A stretch of DNA of 58,006 nucleotides. Origin: Marisediminicola senii. GTDB taxonomy: Bacteria; Actinomycetota; Actinomycetes; Actinomycetales; Microbacteriaceae. This document shows positions 26,949 to 34,979 of this stretch, one piece after another; positions within the stretch are counted from its first letter, which is position 1; the number at the start of each line of letters is the position of its first letter. The translations under genes were made by a program, and so were the position numbers. The notes under the pieces are model-generated. The model worked only from the letters and a program-made list of their open reading frames with translations, made no database searches and had not been told where the DNA came from. The stretch covers positions 1-58,006 of the forward strand of contig NZ_JAALGE010000014.1 of NCBI RefSeq assembly GCF_011057645.1. The letters are read 5' to 3'.

Positions 26949-27911
26949 ATGGACATTCTCGGAACGATCCTGTGGCCCATCAAGTGGGTCATCGAGGCGA
27001 TCCTCGTCACCTTCCACACGCTGCTGACCGCGGCGGGCATGGACACCGATGCCGGGCTCACCTGGGTCCTCTCGATCGTCGGCCTCGTGCTCGTGGTCCG
27101 CGCCCTGCTCATCCCGCTGTTCGTGAAGCAGATCAAGAGCCAGCGGCGAATGCTCGAAGTGGCGCCGCAGCTCAAGAAGATCCAGGACAAGTACCGGGGA
27201 AAGAAAGACCAGTTCTCCCGTGAAGCGATGCAGCGCGAGACAATGGCGCTATACAAGCGCACCGGAACCAACCCCCTCGCATCCTGTCTGCCACTACTCA
27301 TCCAGATGCCGATCTTCTTCGGCCTGTTCTCGGTGCTCCAGGGAGCCCAGTCCGAGGGCAACCCCGCCGGTATCGGCTTCCTGAACCAGGAACTGGCGAC
27401 GTCGTTCGGTACGTCGGAGTTGCTGGGTGCACCGCTGCACCTCGCGATCAGCACTGCCGGCGGCAACATCAACGTCATCATCATCGCGGCCATCATGGTG
27501 GTTCTGATGACCGGGTCGCAGTTCATCACGCAACTGCAGATCATGTCGAAGAACCAGTCGCCCGAGATGAAGAACTCGCCGATGTTCAAGCAGCAGCGCG
27601 TGCTGCTCTACCTGCTGCCGTTGGTATTCGCGTTCTCCGGGTTCACCTTCCCCCTCGGCGTCATGTTCTATTGGCTCGTCTCCAACTTCTGGACCATGGT
27701 GCAGCAGTTCCTGGTCATCAGGAACATGCCGACCCCCGGCAGCGAAGCGGCCCTGGCCCGCGAGAACCGCATCGCGAAGCGCAACGCGCGCCGCGGCATC
27801 ACCATCGTCGAAGAGTCAGAGGCGAAGCCGGCGGTCGAGCCCAAGACCACGCAGCGCCAGCAGCCCGTCGGCAAGGCCCGTGCCAAGAAGAAGCCGGCTA
27901 CACCCCGCTGA
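26949..27911 (+). CDS. yidC: YidC/Oxa1 membrane protein insertase
   Basis: 320 residues and no large periplasmic domain, as in Gram-positive forms. Five membrane segments lie at about 10-30, 38-58, 105-125, 165-190 and 220-245. A conserved Arg sits in the cytosolic groove around Lys-Ser-Gln-Arg-Arg, and Asn-Pro-Leu-Ala-Ser-Cys-Leu-Pro precedes the third helix. The C-terminal tail is basic (Lys/Arg-rich), expected to bind ribosomes. It inserts membrane proteins with or without Sec. Confidence 0.95.
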   Translation: MDILGTILWPIKWVIEAILVTFHTLLTAAGMDTDAGLTWVLSIVGLVLVVRALLIPLFVKQIKSQRRMLEVAPQLKKIQDKYRGKKDQFSREAMQRETMALYKRTGTNPLASCLPLLIQMPIFFGLFSVLQGAQSEGNPAGIGFLNQELATSFGTSELLGAPLHLAISTAGGNINVIIIAAIMVVLMTGSQFITQLQIMSKNQSPEMKNSPMFKQQRVLLYLLPLVFAFSGFTFPLGVMFYWLVSNFWTMVQQFLVIRNMPTPGSEAALARENRIAKRNARRGITIVEESEAKPAVEPKTTQRQQPVGKARAKKKPATPR

Positions 27912-27990
27912 TCCCGCCGGAGCCGAGCTGCCCGGTTGATCGCCGGAGCATGCCGCCCTCGACCGTCTGACCTCCAAAGAAAGCAGCACC

Positions 27991-28584
27991 ATGAGCAACC
28001 GCGTGACGCCCGATGCAGTGCCGATCGATGCAGTGCCGATCGATGCGGTGGCAGTTGATGCCGTGCCGTCTCCTCCCCCCGTTGTCGAGCCTGTGACCGG
28101 GTCGATCGAGGAGGTCGAACGCACGCCGGGACAGCTCGAGGAGGAGGGGGACATCGCCGCCGACTACATCGAGGAGCTGCTCGATATCACCGACCTCGAT
28201 GGCGACATCGATATCGACGCGCGTGGGGGCCGCGCCTACATCTCGGTCAATTCCAGCCAGGACAGCAATCTGCGCATCCTCTCCAAGCCCGATACCGTGA
28301 CGGCGCTGCAGGAGCTCACCCGGCTGGCGGTCCAGGCCAAGACCGGCTCGTTCTCCCGGTTGATCCTCGACGTCGGCGGTTCGCGTGAGGCCAGGGCGGC
28401 CGAGCTCGCCGCACTCGTCGAGCACGCCATCGCCCGCATCGAAGAAGGATCCGCGTCTGCGTCGCTTCCTCCGATGTCGTCGTACGAGCGCAAGCTGGTG
28501 CACGACATAGTTTCGGGTGGTGAGTACGTCTCTGAATCCGAAGGTGAAGGGCGTGACCGGCACACCGTGATCCGCCGCGCCTGA
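27991..28584 (+). CDS. jag: Jag/KhpB RNA-binding protein (KH-R3H)
   Basis: 197 residues. Residues 1-25 are a repetitive Asp-Ala-Val-Pro-Ile segment encoded by a 15-bp tandem repeat. After an acidic linker comes the KH domain (about 55-125), with Ile-Asp-Ala-Arg-Gly-Gly in place of the usual loop, and then the R3H domain ending in Ser-Tyr-Glu-Arg-Lys-Leu-Val-His. KhpB binds RNA and is a phosphorylation target of PASTA kinases in Gram-positives. The gene order yidC-jag-rsmG is conserved. Confidence 0.92.
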   Translation: MSNRVTPDAVPIDAVPIDAVAVDAVPSPPPVVEPVTGSIEEVERTPGQLEEEGDIAADYIEELLDITDLDGDIDIDARGGRAYISVNSSQDSNLRILSKPDTVTALQELTRLAVQAKTGSFSRLILDVGGSREARAAELAALVEHAIARIEEGSASASLPPMSSYERKLVHDIVSGGEYVSESEGEGRDRHTVIRRA

Positions 28585-28592
28585 TCTCACAC

Positions 28593-29243
28593 GTGATGCC
28601 AGATCCCCGTCCATCGGGCGCGGTCGAAACCGAACCGGACGTTTCCGTCGAGTTGTTCGGCGATCGCATCGAGACTGTGCGCGCATTTACTTCCCACCTG
28701 GCCGAGCGTGGTGAGTTGCTGGGCCTGATCGGTCCGTTGGAGCTCCCGCGCCTATGGACGCGACACATTCTCAATTGTGCTCTGGTCGCTCCGCTGCTAT
28801 GGAATAGCGGCCGCGTTGCCGACGTCGGCAGCGGTGCGGGCTTGCCTGGCATGGTGCTGGCGATCGCGCGGCCGGATGTGCGCTTCGTGCTCATCGAGCC
28901 CATGGAACGTCGTGTCGATTGGTTGCTGGCAGAAACTGCAGATCTTGGCCTGGTTAATGTTGAGGTCGTGCGCGCACGCGCGGAGGAAGTGAAGAACGCT
29001 CAATTATCAGACCAGGTGACTGCACGGGCGGTGAGCTCGTTGACGAAGCTGTTGCCCCTCGTTGTGCCGCTCGCACGGTCCGGTGGCCAGCTCGTGCTCA
29101 TGAAGGGTGCGAACGTCGACGCCGAGCTGGCGGCGGCATCGAAGGTAGTGCGGCGCCTGGGGCTCCGTGACGCCGAGGTGATGACCGTGGGCGACGGTGC
29201 AGCCATCGAGTCGACGCGTGTCTTCCGCGCTACTGTCGGGTAG
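28593..29243 (+). CDS. rsmG: RsmG: 16S rRNA 7-methylguanosine methyltransferase
   Basis: 216 residues from GTG 28593 (an ATG directly follows at 28596). The SAM-binding motif is Val-Ala-Asp-Val-Gly-Ser-Gly-Ala-Gly-Leu-Pro-Gly. The substrate-pocket sequence Leu-Pro-Arg-Leu-Trp-Thr-Arg-His-Ile-Leu-Asn precedes it, and Thr-Ala-Arg-Ala-Val follows. It modifies G527 of 16S rRNA; loss in other species gives low-level streptomycin resistance. Base composition is less GC-rich than neighbouring genes. Confidence 0.95.
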   Translation: MMPDPRPSGAVETEPDVSVELFGDRIETVRAFTSHLAERGELLGLIGPLELPRLWTRHILNCALVAPLLWNSGRVADVGSGAGLPGMVLAIARPDVRFVLIEPMERRVDWLLAETADLGLVNVEVVRARAEEVKNAQLSDQVTARAVSSLTKLLPLVVPLARSGGQLVLMKGANVDAELAAASKVVRRLGLRDAEVMTVGDGAAIESTRVFRATVG

Positions 29244-29856
29244 CTCCTCCGGTCCGTATCGGGGTGTAGTCGTGCATGTGGTTCGACCTGGTCGGTTCGT
29301 CGCGCTCGTGATGTGACAGGGCGGGCATGGGGCCAGGCCTGTCACATTGATGAGCTGTGCGAGACAGCTTCGTGCTACCCGCTTTCTGTAGGGCGCTGTC
29401 CGGATGTCGGATAGACATGTTCACGTGGTGACGATCGCTGGCTTTACCGCGGGTTAACCCGGTCTCCTTCCCCAATAGCGACGGGGTTCGATGTCGATGC
29501 ACGATCGTGCGTTGGCGCAGGCTGTATTGGTTGGCAGCCGATGTGGGACTCCCCTATTGGCGATTTGGGTGTGCAGATGGCCCCAGTTCGCATCAATTCT
29601 GCGTGTTCGGATGCTGATCGAAGAACGCGGACAATCAAACACGTTGTTTATCCCTTCGTTGACAGGACCGCGTTTCCAGCGATGGGCTCTGGTGGGCGTT
29701 AAGCCGTGCGTTGGCCGCCACAGGAAGCCGCGTAAGGGATCACACCGAGAGCATCGGACGCGTTGATGACAGTCGGTAGTCGTTCATTCATGCCCTGTGC
29801 TCTGCCACCGACGTCTTAGCCCCACGGGCCCCGGTTATGTGTGCCCGTTTGCACCG
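29244..29856. other. Gene-free stretch before the parS sites
   Basis: About 610 bp with no convincing gene. Short frames here have poor codon bias and no recognisable product. It holds a perfect 10-bp inverted repeat, ATGTGACAGG / CCTGTCACAT (29311-29320 and 29338-29347), which could be an rsmG terminator without a T-run. GC content is visibly lower than average. Confidence 0.6.
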
Positions 29857-29872
29857 TGTTTCACGTGAAACA
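29857..29872. promoter_or_regulatory. parS: parS site 1
   Basis: TGTTTCACGTGAAACA, an exact match to the universal bacterial parS palindrome bound by ParB. It lies 200 bp upstream of parA. Confidence 0.97.
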
Positions 29873-29902
29873 TGGGTCTCGAACGAATCCACCGATATGT
29901 GG

Positions 29903-29918
29903 TGTTTCACGTGAAACA
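29903..29918. promoter_or_regulatory. parS: parS site 2
   Basis: A second exact TGTTTCACGTGAAACA, 46 bp after the first. Clustered parS sites near parAB nucleate ParB loading close to oriC. Confidence 0.97.
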
Positions 29919-30023
29919 TTCGCTAGACCCCGTTCTCGCTACGGTCATCGGGACACGCGGCGCGAGATTCGTCTGGCTTTGGGGTCCCGACTACAGTGGT
30001 GTGAATGCCCCCCACAGCTCATA

Positions 30024-30039
30024 CGTTTCACGTGAAACA
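30024..30039. promoter_or_regulatory. parS: parS site 3
   Basis: The central 14-bp palindrome GTTTCACGTGAAAC (30025-30038) is intact; the outer 5' base is C instead of T. It ends 33 bp before the chosen parA start, so ParB binding could influence parAB expression. Confidence 0.95.
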
Positions 30040-30072
30040 TCGTCCGAACGATCGCCGTCCCGAGAGCGCTCG

Positions 30073-31065
30073 ATGAAGCGGCCACGGCGCACCAGACAGA
30101 ATACAACGGACGTAGTTGTTGCCACCGAGGCTGTGGCACCCCAGAGTGAACCGATGGCCAGCGCCCCGTCGGCCGCGAGCAGTCGTTTTGCTCACGATGA
30201 CACTCCTCTCGCGCGCGAAATCAGCCAATTGACCAGGAGGAGGGCCGCCTTGGCCGAGGAAAAGCTCGCGCTACCCGCCACGACGCGTGTATTCACGGTC
30301 GCGAACCAGAAGGGCGGAGTGGGAAAGACCACGACAACGGTCAATCTGGCGGCGGCCTTCGCTCGGTCGGGTGCGCGTGTGCTGGTGATCGACCTGGATC
30401 CGCAGGGAAATGCCTCGACGGCGCTGGGGGTTGAGCATCGAGCCGAGACCCCGAGCATCTATGACGTCGTGGTCGACGAGTCGTCGATGGCGTCGGTGAT
30501 GCAGAAGAGCCCGGAGTTCGATCACCTGTACTGCATTCCCGCTACCATCCACCTCGCGGGGGCGGAGATCGAGCTGGTGTCGATGGTCGCGAGGGAACAA
30601 CGGTTGGCTACCGCGCTGACGACGCTCCTGCAGGAGGCCGATGAGCCGTTCCACTACGTTTTCATCGACTGCCCGCCATCCCTGGGGCTGCTGACCATCA
30701 ACGCATTCGTCGCGGCCACCGAGGTACTCATCCCCATCCAGTGTGAGTACTACGCCCTGGAGGGCCTGAGCCAGTTGCTCAATAACGTGGCAATGATCGG
30801 CAAGCACCTCAACCCACGGCTCACGGTCTCCACCATCTTGCTGACCATGTTCGATTCCCGTACCAACCTGGCCAACCAGGTTGCCGACGACGTACGTGAG
30901 CATTTCCCAGATAAGGTGCTCAGCACGCTGATACCCCGGTCGGTGCGGATATCCGAGGCACCCAGTTACGGACAGACCGTCATCAGCTACGACACCAACT
31001 CGGCAGGTTCGCTGTCGTATCGAGAAGCAGCCGCCGAAATGGCGCGACGAGGAGTACCGAACTAA
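30073..31065 (+). CDS. parA: ParA chromosome-partitioning ATPase
   Basis: 330 residues from ATG 30073. The frame runs open from 29872, but starting there would place parS sites inside the gene. Residues 1-75 are a basic/Ala-Ser-rich extension. The deviant Walker A is Lys-Gly-Gly-Val-Gly-Lys-Thr-Thr, followed by Val-Leu-Val-Ile-Asp-Leu-Asp-Pro-Gln-Gly-Asn. ParA binds DNA non-specifically and moves ParB-parS complexes apart, in actinobacteria towards the pole. The stop overlaps the parB ATG (TAATG). Confidence 0.96.
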   Translation: MKRPRRTRQNTTDVVVATEAVAPQSEPMASAPSAASSRFAHDDTPLAREISQLTRRRAALAEEKLALPATTRVFTVANQKGGVGKTTTTVNLAAAFARSGARVLVIDLDPQGNASTALGVEHRAETPSIYDVVVDESSMASVMQKSPEFDHLYCIPATIHLAGAEIELVSMVAREQRLATALTTLLQEADEPFHYVFIDCPPSLGLLTINAFVAATEVLIPIQCEYYALEGLSQLLNNVAMIGKHLNPRLTVSTILLTMFDSRTNLANQVADDVREHFPDKVLSTLIPRSVRISEAPSYGQTVISYDTNSAGSLSYREAAAEMARRGVPN

Positions 31066-32012
31066 TGGCCACGAAACGCACAGGACTCGGCCGCGGAATC
31101 GGCGCGCTCATTCCCACCGATGAACCAGGCGCCGAGCGCCCGGTCGATGTCTTCTTTCCAACAACGAAGGAATCAAGTGAAACGCTCGTTTCCGTTCCCG
31201 GGGCGCGCCTCGCCGCCCTGTCACCTGACAGCATCGCTCCCAACGCGGTACAGCCCCGCTCGGTCTTCGCGCAGGAGGAGCTGAATGAGCTCGTCGAGTC
31301 CATTCGCGAAGTCGGGGTGCTACAGCCCATCGTGGTGCGCCCGATCGCGGGTTCCGGTGACGGCGCACCGGGCTACGAACTGGTCATGGGCGAGCGGCGC
31401 CTGCGGGCCAGCAAGATCCTGGGCCTCGACACCATCCCGGCAATCATCAAGAGCACGGCGGATGACGCGATGCTGCGCGACGCACTGCTGGAGAACCTGC
31501 ACCGGGCGAACCTGAACCCGCTCGAAGAAGCGTCGGCGTACCAGCAGCTGTTGTCGGACTTCGGCATCACGCAGGACCAGCTCGCGTCCCGCATCGGGCG
31601 GTCGCGTCCGCAGATCACCAACACCATCAGGCTGCTGCGCCTGCCGGAATCGATCCAGGCGCGGGTTGCCGCGGGAATCCTCAGCGCGGGCCACGCGCGG
31701 GCGATCCTGTCGGTGGGCGATGTGGACGCAATGGAGCGCCTTGCGGCCAAGATCGTGAACGAGGACCTCTCCGTTCGCGCCGCAGAGGCCGCCGCAGCCA
31801 GGGGGGCGGCCCCGGTCAGGGCACCCCGTGCCACCGGGGGACGTCACCAGGGGCAGTTGTCGGAGATCGCCGATCGGCTCGGCGACCGCCTCAACACCAG
31901 AGTCAAGGTGAACCTCGGTGCGAGGAAGGGCCAGATGGTCATCGACTTCGCCACCGTGGGCGACCTGAACCGCATTCTCGGCGAACTCGGCGAACCGGGC
32001 TTCGGGGCCTAG
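31065..32012 (+). CDS. parB: ParB chromosome-partitioning protein
   Basis: 315 residues. The N-terminus has Arg-Gly-Ile-Gly-Ala-Leu-Ile. The CTPase fold has Gly-Glu-Arg-Arg-Leu-Arg-Ala-Ser and Glu-Asn-Leu-His-Arg-Ala-Asn-Leu-Asn-Pro. The helix-turn-helix that reads parS follows (Leu-Ala-Ser-Arg-Ile-Gly-Arg-Ser-Arg-Pro-Gln-Ile-Thr-Asn), and a C-terminal dimer domain ends the protein. Three parS sites lie just upstream of the operon. Confidence 0.96.
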   Translation: MATKRTGLGRGIGALIPTDEPGAERPVDVFFPTTKESSETLVSVPGARLAALSPDSIAPNAVQPRSVFAQEELNELVESIREVGVLQPIVVRPIAGSGDGAPGYELVMGERRLRASKILGLDTIPAIIKSTADDAMLRDALLENLHRANLNPLEEASAYQQLLSDFGITQDQLASRIGRSRPQITNTIRLLRLPESIQARVAAGILSAGHARAILSVGDVDAMERLAAKIVNEDLSVRAAEAAAARGAAPVRAPRATGGRHQGQLSEIADRLGDRLNTRVKVNLGARKGQMVIDFATVGDLNRILGELGEPGFGA

Positions 32013-32020
32013 GCCGGCTG

Positions 32021-32082
32021 ACCCTGAGACCCTGACCCTGACCCTGACCCTGACCCTGACCCTGGCGCTGGCGCTGGCGCTG
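32021..32082. repeat. Hexanucleotide microsatellite (ACCCTG)n then (GCGCTG)n
   Basis: About seven ACCCTG units (one interrupted) pass into three GCGCTG units. It fills the gap between the convergent stop codons of parB and the ddl-like gene. It is non-coding and may vary by slippage. Confidence 0.9.
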
Positions 32083-32104
32083 CTGCCAGCCCTGGCCCCC
32101 TGGC

Positions 32105-33064
32105 CTAGTTGGCCTCGCGGATCGCCGTCTCTGCGAGGGCCTGGTAGAGCCAGCCCACGTCGTGGCCAGCTGCCTCGAGGGCGAGCGGCATGAGCGACGT
32201 CTCGGTCAGGCCGGGGATGACGCTGGCCTCGAGGAACTGCGGGATGCCGTTCGAGTCGACGATCATGTCGATCCGCGACAGGTGCCGTAGCCCCAACGCC
32301 TTGTGGGCCTGCAGCGCGGCCTCTGCGGCTCGGGCGGCGACGTCGTCGGCGAGACGAGCCGGCGTGAAGAAATAGGTCTCGCCCGCCGTGTACCGGGCCT
32401 CGAAGGTGTAGACACCGGAGACGGGCTGGATCTCGACCGCGGGCAGAGCCACCGGGCCGTCGCCACTGTCGATGATGCCCACCGCGATCTCGGTACCGAA
32501 CACCTGCTCTTCGACGAGGAGTGCGTCACAGTAGTTGTAGGCATCGACCATGGCGTGCGGGAGGTCGGCGAGGTCGCCGACGATGCTCACGCCCTGCGCC
32601 GAGCCGCCGCGGGCCGGCTTGACGACCAGTGGCGCCGGAAAGGACGCGCCCAGAATCTCGAGCACGCTGTTCGACCCCAGTTCGCGGAACGCATCCCGTG
32701 GCAGCGTGATCGAGCGCGGGGTCGAGACGCCCGCACGTTCGACGAGCACCTTCGCGGTCGGCTTGTCCCATGCCAGGCGGCAGGCGTCGGCGCCCGAGCC
32801 GACGTAGGCGATTCCCGAGAGGTCGAGGAGGGAGCGGAGGGCCCCGTCTTCTCCGCTGGCACCGTGGAGTACGGGCCATACGGCGTCGGGCCTGGTCTCA
32901 CGGAGGAACTCCAGCAACGAGGCATCCGGGTCCCTCATGATGACGGTGACCCCGTGCTCGGCGAGTCCGTCCGCGACACGACGCCCCGACCGCAGCGACA
33001 CGTCACGTTCGTGGGAGATTCCGCCCGCGAGCACGACTACGGTTCTGGCTTGGGTCTTGTTCAC
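32105..33064 (-). CDS. D-alanine--D-alanine ligase family (ATP-grasp) with altered metal-site motif
   Basis: 319 residues. The N-terminal Gly-Gly-Ile-Ser-His-Glu-Arg-Asp-Val-Ser-Leu and Leu-His-Gly-Ala-Ser-Gly-Glu-Asp-Gly motifs and the ATP-grasp Lys-Pro-Ala-Arg-Gly-Gly-Ser place it in the Ddl family. Where Ddl enzymes have Glu-Val-Asn before the Leu-Pro-Gly turn, this protein has Glu279-Ala-Ser281 before Val-Ile-Pro-Gly, so the usual metal-ligating Asn is Ser. It may be a true Ddl of this family or a related amino-acid ligase. It is convergent with parB and probably co-transcribed with the aminotransferase upstream. Confidence 0.82.
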   Translation of the reverse strand: MNKTQARTVVVLAGGISHERDVSLRSGRRVADGLAEHGVTVIMRDPDASLLEFLRETRPDAVWPVLHGASGEDGALRSLLDLSGIAYVGSGADACRLAWDKPTAKVLVERAGVSTPRSITLPRDAFRELGSNSVLEILGASFPAPLVVKPARGGSAQGVSIVGDLADLPHAMVDAYNYCDALLVEEQVFGTEIAVGIIDSGDGPVALPAVEIQPVSGVYTFEARYTAGETYFFTPARLADDVAARAAEAALQAHKALGLRHLSRIDMIVDSNGIPQFLEASVIPGLTETSLMPLALEAAGHDVGWLYQALAETAIREAN

Positions 33065-33133
33065 TGGTGGCCGATCCTAGAGTTGCTGGTCAGAGGCGGT
33101 ATCGCCGGCATATTGCTGGCGGGTGGAGCGGGA

Positions 33134-34459
33134 TCAGTTCATGTCGGGCGGCGGGTTGGTGACCCGTTCGCTGCGCCGCGAGACATCGACCTGGCCGGTC
33201 TGCGAGAACGTGTTCAGCAGTTCGATCTCGCCGTTGATCACGGCGGCGAGGCGACGGATGCCGAGGCGGATGGTATCCGGTGTCGGATAGCAGAACGACA
33301 GTCGCATCTGTTGCCTGCCGTTGCCGTTGGCGAAGAAGGCGGTGCCCGGTGTGTAGGCAACCAGCTCCTTGACCGCACGGGGCAGCATCGATTTCGAGTC
33401 GAGCGGCGCCGGCAGGTCGAGCCAGACGTAGAAGCCGCCGTTCGGTACTGTCCAGTTGAGGTGCGGGAGGTGCTCGTTGAGCCCCTCGAGCATGGCGTCG
33501 CGACGATCGCGGTACACCCCGCGGAAGGTGTCGATCTGTCCCTTCCAGTCCGCGGTGCGCAGGTACTCCGACACGACGAACTGCGAGAACGAACTGGGGG
33601 AGAGGATCGCCGACTCGTTGGCGAGGATCAGCTTCTCGCGGATGGCGTGCGGCGCGAGCGCCCATCCGATGCGGAACCCGGGCGCGAGGGTCTTCGAGAA
33701 CGAACCGAGGTAGACCACGCCCTCCTCGTCGACCGACCGCATGGCCTGCGGCGGCGGCGCGTCGAAGTAGAGCAGGCCGTACGGGTTGTCTTCGAGCACC
33801 AGGATCTGGTGGCTGCGACAGATCTCGAGGATCTCGAGCCGGCGTTCCCAGCTGAGCGTGACGCCGGCCGGGTTGTGGAAGTTCGGGATCGTGTACAGGA
33901 ACTTGATGGTCTTGCCCGCGGCGGTGAGGCTGGCGATGCGCTCGCGCAGGGCCTCGGGGATGAGCCCGTGCTCGTCCATCGCGATATGGCTGATCTCGGC
34001 CTGGTACGACCGGAATACCCCGATCGCGCCGACGTAGCTGGGCGCTTCGGCGAGCACGACGTCACCGGGGTTGATGAACAGCTTCGTGACCAGGTCGAGG
34101 CCCTGCTGCGACCCGGTGGTCACCACGACGTCGTCGACGCTGCCGTGGATGCCCTCGAGCGCCATCATCTCGAGGATCTGCTCGCGCAGTGCTGGCGTTC
34201 CCTGGCCGGAACCGTACTGCAGGGCCTGCGGGCCGGACTCGATCATCACGCGGTCGAAGGCCGAACGGATCAGGTCGCTGGGCAGGGCAGACACGTATGG
34301 CATTCCCCCGGCGAGCGAGACGACTTCGGGCCTGGATGCCACGGCGAAGAGTGCCCGGACCTCCGATGCGCTGAGGCCTGCCGCACGGTCTGCGTAGTGG
34401 TGGTACCACGGGTCGAGGTTGGTGCTCGATGATCCCTGCGCGATGCCGTGCGATGTCAT
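33134..34459 (-). CDS. PLP-dependent class I/II aminotransferase (2-aminoadipate/valine type)
   Basis: 441 residues from ATG 34459. Fold type I motifs are Ser-Leu-Ala-Gly-Gly-Met-Pro near the start, Asn-Pro-Ala-Gly, Glu-Asp-Asn-Pro-Tyr-Gly, and the PLP lysine in Gly-Ser-Phe-Ser-Lys-Thr-Leu-Ala-Pro-Gly-Phe-Arg. It resembles the catalytic domain of MocR-type and LysN-type transaminases but lacks a DNA-binding head. Substrate is not predictable. The neighbouring ligase and this enzyme replace cwlM, which lies between parB and trxA in mycobacteria. Confidence 0.88.
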   Translation of the reverse strand: MTSHGIAQGSSSTNLDPWYHHYADRAAGLSASEVRALFAVASRPEVVSLAGGMPYVSALPSDLIRSAFDRVMIESGPQALQYGSGQGTPALREQILEMMALEGIHGSVDDVVVTTGSQQGLDLVTKLFINPGDVVLAEAPSYVGAIGVFRSYQAEISHIAMDEHGLIPEALRERIASLTAAGKTIKFLYTIPNFHNPAGVTLSWERRLEILEICRSHQILVLEDNPYGLLYFDAPPPQAMRSVDEEGVVYLGSFSKTLAPGFRIGWALAPHAIREKLILANESAILSPSSFSQFVVSEYLRTADWKGQIDTFRGVYRDRRDAMLEGLNEHLPHLNWTVPNGGFYVWLDLPAPLDSKSMLPRAVKELVAYTPGTAFFANGNGRQQMRLSFCYPTPDTIRLGIRRLAAVINGEIELLNTFSQTGQVDVSRRSERVTNPPPDMN

Positions 34460-34540
34460 GCCGTATCCGATTGGTCGAAGGGGACGGGGTGTCGCGGACA
34501 CGTACTCGCCGTGCCGTGATTCGTCAAGAATAGGGGATGC

Positions 34541-34572
34541 AAAATGGCCCGCCCACAAAGGTGGGCGGGCCA
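34541..34572 (-). terminator. Rho-independent terminator of trxA
   Basis: A perfect 12-bp stem, TGGCCCGCCCAC (34545-34556) with GTGGGCGGGCCA (34561-34572), has a four-base loop and is followed on the minus strand by TTTT. It lies 22 bp past the trxA stop. Confidence 0.92.
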
Positions 34573-34594
34573 GTCGCGTGGTGGTGCGAGCGGG

Positions 34595-34921
34595 TTACGC
34601 CAGGAAGTCTGCGAGCTCCGCCTCGAGGGCGCCCTTGGGCTTGGCACCGATGACGGTCTTGACGACCTCGCCACCGCGGTAGACCTTCATGGCCGGGATC
34701 GAGGTGATCTGGTACTTCATGGCGGTCTCGGGATTGGCGTCGACGTCGAGCTTCACGACGGTGATCTTGTCGGAGTGCTCGGCGGCGATCTGGTCGAGGA
34801 TGGGGCTGACGGCGCGGCACGGGCCGCACCACTCCGCCCAGAAGTCCACGAGGATCGTCTTGTCGGAACCGAGGACCTCGGACTCGAAGGTGGCGTCGGT
34901 AACAGCGGTAGCCTGGGACAT
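34595..34921 (-). CDS. trxA: Thioredoxin
   Basis: 108 residues from ATG 34921. The active site is Trp-Cys-Gly-Pro-Cys-Arg near residue 32-37, and the cis-Pro is in Thr-Ser-Ile-Pro-Ala. It is a standard-length cytosolic disulfide reductant, reduced by the TrxB encoded just upstream. Confidence 0.97.
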   Translation of the reverse strand: MSQATAVTDATFESEVLGSDKTILVDFWAEWCGPCRAVSPILDQIAAEHSDKITVVKLDVDANPETAMKYQITSIPAMKVYRGGEVVKTVIGAKPKGALEAELADFLA

Positions 34922-34979
34922 TTTTTCTTCTCTCTGCGTTGGTCTGGGTCTGGGATGCGTGTGGGGCGGGGCGCCTGGA

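Noticed and set aside
29491-29766. A 91-codon plus-strand frame in the rsmG-parA gap
   Set aside because: Weak codon bias, no ribosome-binding site, no recognisable feature in the product.
29872-30072. Upstream extension of parA to the first open codon at 29872
   Set aside because: It would place two of the three parS sites inside the coding region and adds residues without ParA homology; ATG 30073 is the better start.
32021-32082. Tandem repeats considered as a CRISPR array or telomere-like end
   Set aside because: Units are 6 bp with no spacers and no cas genes; they sit between two convergent stop codons, so a microsatellite is the simple explanation. No CRISPR array was seen anywhere in the window.
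32303-34432. A 709-codon plus-strand frame opposite the ddl-like and aminotransferase genes
   Set aside because: Same shadow effect; no domain, no ribosome-binding site, and the opposite strand has strong family motifs.
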